Origin: Vreelandella neptunia
GTDB taxonomy: Bacteria > Pseudomonadota > Gammaproteobacteria > Pseudomonadales > Halomonadaceae
Length of the DNA: 64,000 nt
Reading direction: 5' to 3'
Assembly (NCBI RefSeq): GCF_022489065.1
Contig: NZ_JAKVTW010000007.1
Coordinates: 62,001-126,000, forward strand
Part shown: positions 10,072 to 18,705 of the stretch, piece by piece
How positions within the stretch are numbered: position 1 is the stretch's first letter
Layout: each line of letters begins with the position of its first letter
The notes under the pieces: model-generated
The model's input: the letters and a program-made list of their open reading frames with translations, nothing else
Told to the model about the DNA's origin: nothing
Databases searched by the model: none
Translations under genes and position numbers: made by a program

Positions 10072-10090
10072 CAATAATTCTCATTAACAA
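10072..10090. promoter_or_regulatory. Fur-box-like site upstream of the TonB receptor
   Basis: CAATAATTCTCATTAACAA matches well the common proteobacterial Fur-box form with a central ATTCTCATT. It lies 38 bases upstream of the receptor's ATG, consistent with iron repression. Confidence 0.65.
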
Positions 10091-10127
10091 TCTAGTTAAT
10101 CGATTTTTTTGCGCAGGTGCCCACTCC

Positions 10128-12248
10128 ATGTACTCCTCCTATCACCGCTTTCTACCTATGCACTCTTGGTCACGCCCCCCGCTCAGCGTGGCCATCATCG
10201 CCGTATTATCGGCATCCCCCCTTTATGGACAAGAGAGCGCTGAGCTGGGCACTGTCACGGTGACTGCTCAGCAAGCCGCTACCAAGGTAGAAACGCCCTT
10301 TATCGAAACACCTCAAAGTGTTTCCACGATTTCCCGGGAGCAGATGGATAACCGCGGTGTGGATACCGTTCAGCGGGCCACCGACTACACACCAGGCGTC
10401 TATAGCAATCAGGTAGGCGCCTCTAACCGCTTCGATTACTTGGTACTGCGCGGCTTTTCTGACGGCAGTTTGAGCAACACCTTTTTAGATGGCTTAAAGG
10501 TGATGGGCGATGCCAACTCCCATAGCAGTATGCGCATCGATCCGTGGTTTCTAGATAGCATTGAAGTGGTCCGTGGGCCCGCCTCGGTGCTCTACGGCCA
10601 CGCCTCCCCGGGAGGCGTGGTGGCTTTGAACAGCAAGCGGCCAGAGTTTGAACAGGGCGGAGAGTTGCGTTTTCGGGTCGGTAACAACAACCAGCGCAGC
10701 GCCGCTTTTGACCTCACCGGGCCGATTGGCGAAGAGCAGCGGGTGGCCTTTCGGCTGACCGGCATAGCCAGCGCCACAGACACCCAGTTTGGCCCGGCAG
10801 AAGAGCAGCGCTACGCCATTGCGCCGCGGCTCACCTGGGATATCACCGACAAAACCAGTTTAACCGTAGACGCGTATCTTCAGGATGAGCCGGAAGGCGG
10901 CTACCACTCCGGCGTGCCCTATGAAGGCGCCGTAGTCGCCCATAATGGCCGCAATATCAGCAATAACTTCTTTGATGGTGAAGAGGATTACGACACTTTT
11001 GAACGCACCCAGCGCATGGTCGGCTACGCACTTGAGCACCGCTTCAACGACCAGGTGACCGGCCGCCAACTGATGCGCTACCTCAATTCCGATGTGGTAC
11101 TCAACCAGGTCTACGGCTTTGGCTGGACGTCACCGGAATCTGACGAACTCACCCGCTACTACTCCGGCAGCGATGAGTCGCTAGAAGCCTGGACGCTCGA
11201 TAACCAGTTAGAAGCCAACATTAACAGCGGCTTTATGGATCACACCCTGCTGTTTGGAGTGGATTACCAGCAGCGGGAAAACGAGGTGTCGTGGCCTTCG
11301 GGATATTTCCCGCCACTCAATGCGTTTGACCCGGTTTATGGTAGCGATCCCATCGAATTTTACGCCCCGCTACGCGAACGCCATGAGATCGATCAGACCG
11401 GGGTTTATCTGCAAGATCAGATCGCCCTCTATAACTGGCGTGTCACCCTCGGCGGCCGCTACGACTGGGTGAAGATCGATAATGCCAATCGCGATAGCGG
11501 CGATACCAGCTCCCTCAGCAACACCCAGTACAGTGGCCGTGCCGGGGTGGTCTACCTGTTCGATAACGGCATCGCCCCCTACCTGAGCTACTCCACTGCG
11601 TTCACCCCCACCAGCTTTGTGGATGAGAATGGTGATCTGCTTCAACCGATGGAGGGCGAGCAGTGGGAAACCGGCGTCAAACTCCAACCTAACGGCAGCG
11701 CCATCCAGTACAGCGCGGCGCTGTTCCACATCACCCAGGAGAATGTTGCTACCAAAGAGCAGCCCACCGACCCATACCGCGCCGTGGGGGAGATTGAATC
11801 CCAGGGGCTGGAATTGGAAGCGCAAACCCAACTGACCGACACCCTCTCGCTTCAGGCAGGCTACAGCTTCACCGATATCACCTACGCTAAAAGCGACGAC
11901 GGCAACCAGGGCAATAACGTGATTTACTCACCCAGGCATCAGGTGCAACTGTGGGGTCATTACAAAGCCAACGAAGGCTGGCTGAGCGGTGTGGATATGG
12001 GCGTTGGCGTACGTCACTACGCGGATATCGCCGCTGACCGGGCCAATACCGAAACCGTGCCCGACTACACCCTTTTGGATGCCACTATTGGCTACGACTT
12101 AAGCCATGTCGGCCTTGAAGGTGTCGAAACACGCTTAAATGTGAACAATCTACTGGATAAAGAATATGTGGCTTCCTGTAACTCCCTGGAGTACTGCTAC
12201 TTCGGTGCCGAGCGCAGCCTGACCGCCAGCGTTCACTATCGGTTCTAA
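10128..12248 (+). CDS. TonB-dependent siderophore receptor
   Basis: Outer-membrane receptor of 706 residues. A signal peptide (residues ~1-36, ending near SPLYGQ) is followed by a TonB-box-like ELGTVTVTAQ, a plug domain (IETPQSVSTISREQMDN, VVRGPASVLYGHASPGGVV) and a beta-barrel ending in an aromatic residue (VHYRF), all typical of the FhuA/FoxA/FpvA group. A second in-frame ATG at 10158 would give a shorter signal peptide. Together with the adjacent AraC regulator and FhuD-like protein it forms an iron-siderophore uptake module; the siderophore cannot be named. Confidence 0.93.
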   Translation: MYSSYHRFLPMHSWSRPPLSVAIIAVLSASPLYGQESAELGTVTVTAQQAATKVETPFIETPQSVSTISREQMDNRGVDTVQRATDYTPGVYSNQVGASNRFDYLVLRGFSDGSLSNTFLDGLKVMGDANSHSSMRIDPWFLDSIEVVRGPASVLYGHASPGGVVALNSKRPEFEQGGELRFRVGNNNQRSAAFDLTGPIGEEQRVAFRLTGIASATDTQFGPAEEQRYAIAPRLTWDITDKTSLTVDAYLQDEPEGGYHSGVPYEGAVVAHNGRNISNNFFDGEEDYDTFERTQRMVGYALEHRFNDQVTGRQLMRYLNSDVVLNQVYGFGWTSPESDELTRYYSGSDESLEAWTLDNQLEANINSGFMDHTLLFGVDYQQRENEVSWPSGYFPPLNAFDPVYGSDPIEFYAPLRERHEIDQTGVYLQDQIALYNWRVTLGGRYDWVKIDNANRDSGDTSSLSNTQYSGRAGVVYLFDNGIAPYLSYSTAFTPTSFVDENGDLLQPMEGEQWETGVKLQPNGSAIQYSAALFHITQENVATKEQPTDPYRAVGEIESQGLELEAQTQLTDTLSLQAGYSFTDITYAKSDDGNQGNNVIYSPRHQVQLWGHYKANEGWLSGVDMGVGVRHYADIAADRANTETVPDYTLLDATIGYDLSHVGLEGVETRLNVNNLLDKEYVASCNSLEYCYFGAERSLTASVHYRF

Positions 12249-12270
12249 ATGCCTTGCGTGTTTAATCCCG

Positions 12271-12300
12271 CCCAGGCCAGCGTGCCTGGGTGTATTTTTT
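12271..12300 (+). terminator. Terminator after the TonB receptor
   Basis: CCCAGGC (12271-12277) and GCCTGGG (12284-12290) form a stem with a 6-base loop, followed by TGTATTTTTT. This is a good factor-independent terminator 22 bases after the receptor stop. Confidence 0.85.
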
Positions 12301-12376
12301 CCTGAATACAGGTTTGCAAATAATAAATATTATCGTTTAAATACATCTCTTATTTTTCGGATGGCCTCTCAACACC

Positions 12377-13261
12377 ATGCGCCACACCACCGCGCTCTCA
12401 ATACTCGCACGCTGCTGGCTGTTCGCCGTTTGCTTAATGACCTTTTCAACTGCCCAGGCCCAGTGGGCAACGGTCGACTGGACCATTGCCGAAACCTTGC
12501 TGGCCATTGACGCACCGGTCAGCAGCGTCGCCCAGCAGAGTGACTACCACGCCTGGGTAGGCGAACCACATATTCCCGATAGCGCCTCCGATATGGGACT
12601 GCGCACGCAGCCCAATATGGAACTGCTGGCCCAGGTGCCGCCAGAACAGACGCTTATTTCGCCTATGTTCGCGGGTTTAACGCCACGCTTGGAGAAAATT
12701 GCGCCGGTCACATCGTTCTCACTCTACTCCCCTGGCACCGATACCTGGCAGGAGATGCAAACCCTGACTCGCCAGCTAGGCGAGTTAACCGAGCACCAGC
12801 CCCAGGCAGAAGCGCTGATCGCCCAAACTCAAGACTTGATGGCTAGCCTGCGCGAATCCCGCCCCCTCCAATCAGAAACCCCACCGCTACTGATGATTCA
12901 GTTTATGGATGCCCGCCACGTAAGGGTGTTCGGGGAAAACAGCTTATACAACGCCGTGCTGGAGCAGCTTGAGTTGCCCAACGCCTGGGATCAAGCGACC
13001 AATGCCTGGGGGTTTGCCCTGGTGGGCGTAGAAGCGCTAGCACGCCACCCCGAGGCAATGCTGGTGATCATCGACCCGCTGCCCGCGGGGGTAGAAGAGC
13101 AGTTAGCAAAAAGCGGCCTGTGGCAGCAGCTTCCCAGCGTTAAGAACGACAGGCTGTTGCGCCTACCGCCGGTATGGAGCTTCGGCGCACTTCCCTCCGC
13201 CCAGCGTTTTGCCCGGGCACTTACGGGAGCGCTAGAGGCAGCGCCAGCGGTTAGCGACTAA
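12377..13261 (+). CDS. FhuD-like iron-siderophore binding protein
   Basis: Periplasmic binding protein of 294 residues with an N-terminal signal peptide (hydrophobic LARCWLFAVCLMTFS, cleavage near AQAQ). It has the ABC iron-binding (PF01497) layout: VDWTIAETLLAIDAPV at the start and PNMELLAQVPPEQTLISPMF in the first lobe. Iron-siderophore permease and ATPase genes are absent nearby, so the inner-membrane partners must be encoded elsewhere. The AT-rich AATAATAAATATTATC upstream (~12320-12335) may be a further Fur site, but the match is weak. Confidence 0.82.
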   Translation: MRHTTALSILARCWLFAVCLMTFSTAQAQWATVDWTIAETLLAIDAPVSSVAQQSDYHAWVGEPHIPDSASDMGLRTQPNMELLAQVPPEQTLISPMFAGLTPRLEKIAPVTSFSLYSPGTDTWQEMQTLTRQLGELTEHQPQAEALIAQTQDLMASLRESRPLQSETPPLLMIQFMDARHVRVFGENSLYNAVLEQLELPNAWDQATNAWGFALVGVEALARHPEAMLVIIDPLPAGVEEQLAKSGLWQQLPSVKNDRLLRLPPVWSFGALPSAQRFARALTGALEAAPAVSD

Positions 13262-13274
13262 CCAAGTGCCGCCA

Positions 13275-13772
13275 TTAGCTTTCGTTACCATCACCCGCAA
13301 AGAGCGTATTGATGCGTTCAAATTTACTCATTGAGGCTTCCTGTAAGGCTTTCCAGCTGTCCGGCGGATTACCATTGCTGAGCATTTTCTGGAAGACAGT
13401 GTACGCATCATGCTTACTGTCGTAAGCGCGCTTTGTGGCGTCATCATTGACCCACGCGTAAATAATGATTTTGCTCGCAGCATCGTAGCGAAAGAACAGA
13501 CGGTACTGCTGGTAGAATTTTGCTCGTTGCCAATGCGTATACTCTGCGCCGAGCGTGTTTCCTTGGCGGTAGTGATTGCCGGATGGATCCTGGGGGATAT
13601 CATTCAAGGCCAGCTTCATAATCGCGGCTAGGCGCTTGGTGGCCGCCTTGTTGCGATAACCAGCAGGATCTTTCGATTGAAGATGTTTCACCTTCAAGGT
13701 GAGTGCTTCGACTTGTTCCAAGAACAACGGATGGGCATAAATCGTCCATCCATTAACCTCAAGAGGCTTCAT
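13275..13772 (-). CDS. yhaV: YhaV-type toxin of a type II toxin-antitoxin pair
   Basis: Ribosome-dependent RNase-type toxin of 165 residues, normal for YhaV. It starts MKPLEVNGWTIYAHPLFLEQ, and has the family's KDPAGYRNKAATKRLAAI and the RLFFRYDAASKIIIYAWVND core. It overlaps the antitoxin gene by four bases (ATGA). Two cleavage-active arginines/lysines cannot be assigned by eye, but nothing looks missing. Confidence 0.93.
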   Translation of the reverse strand: MKPLEVNGWTIYAHPLFLEQVEALTLKVKHLQSKDPAGYRNKAATKRLAAIMKLALNDIPQDPSGNHYRQGNTLGAEYTHWQRAKFYQQYRLFFRYDAASKIIIYAWVNDDATKRAYDSKHDAYTVFQKMLSNGNPPDSWKALQEASMSKFERINTLFAGDGNES

Positions 13773-14104
13773 TCGTCGTCATCATCCTCTTCGAGCGCCT
13801 CTTCGAGGTCTACCTCAATACCTGCGGTAAGCCGTTCGGCCTCGGCAAAGCTACTGGCGGTCACCGGGCGAATATTTTCTGGATGCGCCAGAAGATCGCG
13901 CTCCAGAAAATTAAGGAAGTTGACCATCACAGGGTCGTTTTTGGCCTCATCACTTACCCGGGACAGCACCACTTCACCATCTGGACGCACGGTATAATGG
14001 ATACGGTCTCGGCGTTTCAGCTTTAGCGCCCGGCGAATCGATGCCGGAACAGTCGTTTGATAGCGATCTGTCAGAGTTGAATCGTCTTCGATAAGCGTGC
14101 TCAC
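13769..14104 (-). CDS. prlF: PrlF-type antitoxin
   Basis: Antitoxin of 111 residues with an AbrB/SpoVT-like N-terminal DNA-binding fold (LTDRYQTTVPASIRRALKL) and an acidic C-terminus ending in a poly-Asp/Glu tail, as in E. coli PrlF (SohA). The GTG at 14104, seven bases after GGGGAG, is preferred over an in-frame ATG at 14143, which lies inside the operator-like repeats and has no ribosome site. PrlF neutralises YhaV and represses its own promoter in E. coli. Confidence 0.9.
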   Translation of the reverse strand: MSTLIEDDSTLTDRYQTTVPASIRRALKLKRRDRIHYTVRPDGEVVLSRVSDEAKNDPVMVNFLNFLERDLLAHPENIRPVTASSFAEAERLTAGIEVDLEEALEEDDDDE

Positions 14105-14133
14105 TGTCGCTCCCCGATTGATAGCAATGCAAA

Positions 14134-14168
14134 GGTAATGCATACAAAGTTAATGCAAGCGCATTACC
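14134..14168. promoter_or_regulatory. Operator-like repeats upstream of prlF-yhaV
   Basis: GGTAATGC (14134-14141) and GCATTACC (14161-14168) form an inverted pair, and TAATGC-AAGC-GCATTA (14151-14166) is a second overlapping palindrome. Such nested TAATGC sites fit autoregulation by the antitoxin. Confidence 0.6.
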
Positions 14169-14313
14169 TCGTCAAGTTACCCTCAGCTTCTTTAAACCGG
14201 TTTCTTAAGCTCTACCAAAGCGTTCTTAATTACGATAGGTTAAGTACTTAAGGTAATGTAGATTTCGCTTACATTCGGGTTAGAGTTTTATCTAAAAGCA
14301 GCGAGGGAAGGGG

Positions 14314-15822
14314 ATGACGCTAGCCATTGTCGCCACGCGCGCAGGGGTAGGATTAGACGCACCGGCGGTGCATGTGGAAGTTCACCTGGCTAATGGCTTA
14401 CCGGGCCTGACATTAGTGGGCTTACCCGAAACCGCCGTTAAAGAGAGCCGCGAACGGGTGCGCAGTGCATTGGTCAATGCAGGCTTTGATTTCCCTAACA
14501 CCCGCCGTATTACCTTAAACCTCGCCCCCGCCGATCTGCCTAAAGAGGGTGGCCGCTTTGATCTGCCTATTGCATTAGGCATTTTGGCCGCCTCTGGGCA
14601 AATTCCGGTAGAAGCATTGGAAGGCATGGAGTGTGCGGGCGAGCTGGCGTTGGATGGCAAGCTGCGCGCTGTACCGGGAATACTGCCTTTTGCGTTGGCC
14701 ACTCGACGAGCGAAAAAAGCGCTGATCATACCCCGCAACTGCGCCGATGAAGCGGCACTGGCAGGTGATTTACCGGTGTTGCCGGCCGACACCCTCTGGC
14801 AGGTAGTGGCGCACTTACTCGATCAAGAGAAAATTCCCCCGCACAAGCTCAGCGCCTCAGTGAAAACCACTGCCCCGGTAGATGACCTTACCGACGTACG
14901 CGGCCAGCAGCAGGCTCGCCGCGCGCTGGAAGTCGCTGCTGCTGGTGGCCATAATCTCCTATTCGCCGGTCCACCCGGCACGGGCAAAACCATGCTGGCC
15001 AGCCGCCTGCCAGGCATTCTGCCGCCGCTATCCGAAGAGGATGCCCTGGAAGTCGCTGCCGTGCGCTCGGTGTGCGGGCTACCGCTGGAAGCGGACTGGG
15101 GCAAAAGGCCATTTCGCCAGCCCCATCACAGTGCTAGCGCAGCGGCGCTGGTCGGCGGCGGCTCAAAACCTAAACCCGGCGAGATATCCCTTGCTCATCA
15201 TGGTGTGCTGTTTTTAGACGAGTTACCGGAGTTTTCCCGCCATGTGCTAGAGGTACTTCGCCAACCGCTAGAAACGGGAGAGATCCATTTAGCCCGCGCC
15301 AGCCATGAGCGCCGTTATCCGGCTCGGTTTCAATTGGTAGCCGCCATGAATCCCTGCCCCTGCGGCCACTTGGGAGACCCGCGCCAGCGCTGCCAGTGCA
15401 CCGCCAGCCAAATCCAGCGTTACCAAGCGCGGCTTTCTGGGCCGCTGTTAGACCGTATTGATCTCCAGGTGGAAGTGCCTGCCCTGCCGCCAGAACAGCT
15501 CACCGCGCAGACCCAAGGCGAATCTTCGGAAGCCGTGCGTGAGCGGGTAATGGCCGCCCGGGAGCGTCAAATGGCACGCGGCGCGCTCAACAGCCAACTT
15601 AGTGGCAAAGCCCTGGAAGCCGCCTGCGCGCTTAATGATGAAGAGCGCGCCTGGCTGGCGGGCGTACTTGAGAAGCTCAAACTCTCTGCCCGTGCCTACC
15701 ACCGCGTACTGCGGGTAGCGCTAACGCTCGCCGACTTACAGGGAGAGCCCAAGCCCACCCAGCCGCACCTTATTGAAGCGATTGGCTATCGGCAGTTGGA
15801 TAGGATGCTGAAGGGGGCTTAA
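14314..15822 (+). CDS. comM: ComM/YifB-family Mg-chelatase-like AAA+ ATPase
   Basis: Hexameric helicase that promotes branch migration during natural transformation, 502 residues, full length. An N-terminal Lon-protease-like fold domain (LVGLPETAVKESRERVRSAL near 40) precedes an AAA+ domain with Walker A GPPGTGKTML near 219 and Walker B VLFLDELPEF near 302, a CPCGHLGDPRQRCQC zinc-binding-like loop near 349, and a C-terminal helical domain ending LIEAIGYRQLDRMLKGA. Its last 19 codons are duplicated beyond a HigBA islet, showing that the present 3' end was supplied by incoming DNA. comM is a known integration target. Confidence 0.96.
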   Translation: MTLAIVATRAGVGLDAPAVHVEVHLANGLPGLTLVGLPETAVKESRERVRSALVNAGFDFPNTRRITLNLAPADLPKEGGRFDLPIALGILAASGQIPVEALEGMECAGELALDGKLRAVPGILPFALATRRAKKALIIPRNCADEAALAGDLPVLPADTLWQVVAHLLDQEKIPPHKLSASVKTTAPVDDLTDVRGQQQARRALEVAAAGGHNLLFAGPPGTGKTMLASRLPGILPPLSEEDALEVAAVRSVCGLPLEADWGKRPFRQPHHSASAAALVGGGSKPKPGEISLAHHGVLFLDELPEFSRHVLEVLRQPLETGEIHLARASHERRYPARFQLVAAMNPCPCGHLGDPRQRCQCTASQIQRYQARLSGPLLDRIDLQVEVPALPPEQLTAQTQGESSEAVRERVMAARERQMARGALNSQLSGKALEAACALNDEERAWLAGVLEKLKLSARAYHRVLRVALTLADLQGEPKPTQPHLIEAIGYRQLDRMLKGA

Positions 15823-15830
15823 CGCTGGAA

Positions 15831-15853
15831 AGTATAACGCGATGCGTTATACT
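15831..15853. promoter_or_regulatory. Perfect 10-bp palindrome upstream of higBA
   Basis: AGTATAACGC (15831-15840), GAT, then GCGTTATACT (15844-15853). A perfect dyad in this position, with a TATACT that could serve as -10, is typical of the operator bound by HigA or the HigBA complex. Confidence 0.75.
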
Positions 15854-15881
15854 AAATTCAAGTGCCAGCAGGATATTGGGC

Positions 15882-16166
15882 ATGATAAAAAGCTTCAAAG
15901 ATCGGCAAGCCGCTTTGATTTCGGGAGGCAACTCATCGCACAAGCTGCCGCAAGATATGCAGCGTAATGCGCTCAAGAAATTACGTCAGCTTGATGCTGC
16001 CGCCACAATTGATGACTTACGTATTCCGCCTGGTAACCGTTTGGAAGCTTTGCGAGGTGACCGCGAAGGCCAGTACAGCATTCGCATCAATGACCAATGG
16101 CATCTATGTTTTCGCTTCCATAATAGCGACACTTTCGATGTCGAAATAGTCGATTACCACTCATAA
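15882..16166 (+). CDS. higB: HigB-type toxin (RelE/ParE superfamily)
   Basis: Toxin of 94 residues, an mRNA interferase in the HigB group. The motifs IKSFKDRQAALIS at the start, ALKKLRQLDAAATIDDLRIP, LEALRGDREGQYSIRINDQW and the end VEIVDYHS follow the killer-protein family closely. A TTG six bases upstream is possible, but the ATG at 15882 matches the conserved MIKSF start. The toxin precedes the antitoxin, the usual hig order. Confidence 0.92.
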   Translation: MIKSFKDRQAALISGGNSSHKLPQDMQRNALKKLRQLDAAATIDDLRIPPGNRLEALRGDREGQYSIRINDQWHLCFRFHNSDTFDVEIVDYHS

Positions 16167-16180
16167 AGAGAGGTGACAAA

Positions 16181-16441
16181 ATGGCCAAACTTCCTAACAT
16201 TCACCCCGGTGAAATTTTGTACGAAGATTTCATGCAGCCAATGGCGCTGAGTAAAAATGCGCTGGCTAAGCAGATGGGTGTCCCAGCGACCCGCATTGGT
16301 GAAATCACCCTGGGTCGGCGAGCGATTACTGCAGATACTGATTTACGATTATCCAAGATCTTCGACACGAGCGAAGGTTACTGGCTACGTTTGCAAAATA
16401 TCTACGATTTAGAAGAAGCCCGCCGCCACCAAGTGGCATGA
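16181..16441 (+). CDS. higA: HigA-type antitoxin (XRE helix-turn-helix)
   Basis: Antitoxin of 86 residues with an XRE-type helix-turn-helix (LSKNALAKQMGVPATRIGEI, residues ~24-43), beginning with the conserved IHPGEILYEDFMQPM. It follows higB by 14 bases with a GAGAGG site. It presumably represses the promoter at the upstream palindrome. Confidence 0.94.
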   Translation: MAKLPNIHPGEILYEDFMQPMALSKNALAKQMGVPATRIGEITLGRRAITADTDLRLSKIFDTSEGYWLRLQNIYDLEEARRHQVA

Positions 16442-16458
16442 TCAAGTCACTTGGTGGC
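16425..16458 (+). terminator. Hairpin at the end of higA
   Basis: GCCACCAAGTG (16425-16435) and CACTTGGTGGC (16448-16458) form an 11-bp perfect stem that includes the higA stop codon. No T-run follows, but it likely ends the TA transcript. Confidence 0.6.
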
Positions 16459-16469
16459 AACTCCACTAA

Positions 16470-16529
16470 CCGCACCTCATTGAGGCGATTGGTTACCGGC
16501 AGTTGGATCGGATGTTGAAAGGGGCCTAA
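16470..16529 (+). pseudogene. Displaced 3' end of comM (60-base duplicate)
   Basis: These 60 bases encode the same last 19 residues and stop of ComM (PHLIEAIGYRQLDRMLKGA) as 15763-15822. The two copies differ at eight positions, all synonymous. The copy has no start and is not a gene; it is the scar left when the HigBA islet entered at the comM 3' end. Its stop overlaps the stop of the convergent FMN reductase gene, which suggests this copy is the original chromosomal end. Confidence 0.93.
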
Positions 16530-17107
16530 GGGTGGTTATTCGCCATTACATCGACAAGCCGTTGGCAGAGGGCGTCGAGCTTCTGGCCGGTAGCAGCGTC
16601 ATTTAATGCGCCTGAATCGTTAAACGCGCTGCCTGCCTTCGGCAGCGATAGCGGCTGGGGCAATACGATTAAACCAAGATTGGCAAGCAACTGCTGACCT
16701 AGCGGCAGCGCGCGGATACCGCCTAGCCCACCGGGTGATGCTCCCACCAACGCGGCCCACTTTCCGGCAAATAGTCCAAGTCCTGGCGTCTCTTGGTAGG
16801 GTCTGGAGAGCCAATCCAGGGTGTTTTTCAGCAGTGGTGTAATAAAACCGTTGTACTCCGGCGAGGCGATCAGCACCCCCTGGTGCTCTGCCAATATCTC
16901 GCGCAGTTTTACTACATTCTCGGGCATACCTTGGGTTTCGATATCTTCATCAAACAGAGGGCAGGGGTAATCCTTCAGATCTATAAAGGTTGCTTCCCCA
17001 CCAAGCGCCTCAATGCGCTTCGCGCCAAGCTTGGCTAGCTGCTTGTTCAGTGACGCTTCTCGGGCACTGCCCGCAAATACCAGTACTTTTTGGGTTGATG
17101 ACGCCAT
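16526..17107 (-). CDS. NADPH-dependent FMN reductase family protein
   Basis: Flavodoxin-fold FMN oxidoreductase of 193 residues. The phosphate-binding loop FAGSAREASLNKQLAKL lies near residue 11, the SPEYNGFITPLLKNTLDWLS flavin/dimer motif near 89, and GASPGGLGGIRAL near 125. Related proteins reduce quinones or chromate (ChrR/YieF) or azo dyes; the substrate cannot be told. The ATG at 17107 with GGAG at the proper distance is chosen over ATGs at 17113 and 17125. Its stop lies within the comM duplicate. Confidence 0.88.
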   Translation of the reverse strand: MASSTQKVLVFAGSAREASLNKQLAKLGAKRIEALGGEATFIDLKDYPCPLFDEDIETQGMPENVVKLREILAEHQGVLIASPEYNGFITPLLKNTLDWLSRPYQETPGLGLFAGKWAALVGASPGGLGGIRALPLGQQLLANLGLIVLPQPLSLPKAGSAFNDSGALNDAATGQKLDALCQRLVDVMANNHP

Positions 17108-17328
17108 AACCATCTCCTCTCTCAATAACGTATTTGAACAACCCCACCATTTAGCATTTACGCCTGTTAAACAAGGTGTTTTTTGCTACTCAGCGGCTGA
17201 GTTCGACGTGCAAGCTTGCTGACATTAAAACGTTTGCTGTTTGTCATTCAATTATCACTATCGCCGAGGAAAATTAGCGATCGCTGAAACTGTTCTAATC
17301 TTCCACTCTCTTAAATGGTGAAATAGCG

Positions 17329-18639
17329 ATGATGAAACCGATACTCGCCACTGCTCTACTCGCCTTTGCGTTTACCAGTGCAGCAGACGCTCAGCAGTTA
17401 TTTACCGCCACCTTGACGGGTCATGCCCAACTACCCGGCAGCACCTTTGTAGCGCCTCCTGCTGGTGCCGCTGGGCACTACAACGTATCAGGCCGTTTTA
17501 CCGGTCAAGAGGGGCGCGTTGAGCAGCTGTACACTAACGTGCAAGCCACGGGCTTGGCACTACCCTTCCCCAGCCAGCCGCTACAGGGATTTTCAGGCAT
17601 TCGCTCGCTTGGCGATGGGCGCTTTCTGGTGCTGACCGATAACGGTTTCGGTTCCAAAGCGAACTCCTCCGACGTCATTCTGATGTTTAACATCATAAAG
17701 CCCGACTGGGACACTGGACGCGTCGCCATTGAGGAAACCGTTCAACTCTCGGATCCAAACCGTAAGGTACCCTTCCCGATTATGAATGAAGCCACCCCAG
17801 GTCGTTTTTTAACCGGCGCTGATTTTGACCCTGAATCGATACAGCCCGTGGGCGATACCTATTGGATTGGGGATGAGTTCGGCCCTTGGATTATTCAAGT
17901 CGATAATAAGGGCGAAGTACTTCAAGTGCTGGCCACAGACCCTGGCGGTATACTATTGCGCTCCCCCGACAATGCCTTAGCCCTTACCCCGAACCCCGGC
18001 GCGCCCCTCGCTGATGATGTGGTGGTGTTTCGCTCCGGCGGCTATGAAGGCATGGCTCTCGCCGAAGACCAGGCCACCCTCTATCCGTTGCTGGAAAAGC
18101 CGATCTGGGACAGCACCGCCAACGCCCCAGAAAGCATTGATGGTACCCCCGTGTTAAGAATGTTCGAGCTCAATGCTGAAACCGCCGAATGGGGTGACAC
18201 AACCCGCTATTACCCTCTCGAGTCTGCAGACCATGCTATTGGCGATTTCAATCTTATTGGGGGGACTCGCGCCCTAATCATTGAGCGCGATAGCCGTCAG
18301 GGAGACCCGCGAGAAGAGTGGGCAGACAATCCCGCCGAGTTCAAACGCATCTATCTCATCGACCTCGAGCGTACAAATGAACAGGGTGTACTTGAGAAAA
18401 TCGCCTATATAGACCTTATGGATATCCAGGATCCAGACGGCCTTGCACCGCGGGGCACACTCAACGGCACCTTTAATTTTCCGTTTGTGACCATCGAGAA
18501 CGTAGATCTCGTTGATGAGAACACCATCGTGGTCGCCAATGACAATAACTACCCTTTCTCAATTGGTCGTCAGGAGGGTCACGCCGATGATAATGAGCTA
18601 ATACTGCTCAATGTGGAGGAGTTCTTGAACGCCCAATAA
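17329..18639 (+). CDS. Secreted esterase-like-activity-of-phytase protein
   Basis: Exported protein of 436 residues with a clear signal peptide (MKPILATALLAFAFTSAADA, cleaved near ADAQ). The body is the PF13449 beta-propeller-like family: LQGFSGIRSLGDGRFLVLTD, SIQPVGDTYWIGDEFGPWI, GGYEGMALAEDQATLYPLLE and IENVDLVDENTIVVANDNNYP. The family name comes from a phytase with esterase activity; the true substrate is unknown. It could be a periplasmic phosphoesterase. It is monocistronic and ends at a strong hairpin. Confidence 0.88.
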   Translation: MMKPILATALLAFAFTSAADAQQLFTATLTGHAQLPGSTFVAPPAGAAGHYNVSGRFTGQEGRVEQLYTNVQATGLALPFPSQPLQGFSGIRSLGDGRFLVLTDNGFGSKANSSDVILMFNIIKPDWDTGRVAIEETVQLSDPNRKVPFPIMNEATPGRFLTGADFDPESIQPVGDTYWIGDEFGPWIIQVDNKGEVLQVLATDPGGILLRSPDNALALTPNPGAPLADDVVVFRSGGYEGMALAEDQATLYPLLEKPIWDSTANAPESIDGTPVLRMFELNAETAEWGDTTRYYPLESADHAIGDFNLIGGTRALIIERDSRQGDPREEWADNPAEFKRIYLIDLERTNEQGVLEKIAYIDLMDIQDPDGLAPRGTLNGTFNFPFVTIENVDLVDENTIVVANDNNYPFSIGRQEGHADDNELILLNVEEFLNAQ

Positions 18640-18670
18640 CTAAGAAAAGCATCTGGGCAGAGCGGCAAGT

Positions 18671-18705
18671 CACTGAATAAATCCTTATGAGGATTTATTC
18701 AGTGG
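18671..18705. terminator. Perfect 15-bp bidirectional hairpin
   Basis: CACTGAATAAATCCT (18671-18685) is perfectly inverted at 18690-18704 with a 4-base loop. It separates convergent genes and even contains the stop codon of the O-antigen-ligase-like gene. Confidence 0.8.

Noticed and set aside
11370-11831. A 153-codon minus-strand frame opposite the TonB receptor
   Set aside because: Shadow of the receptor gene; no ribosome site or recognisable domain.
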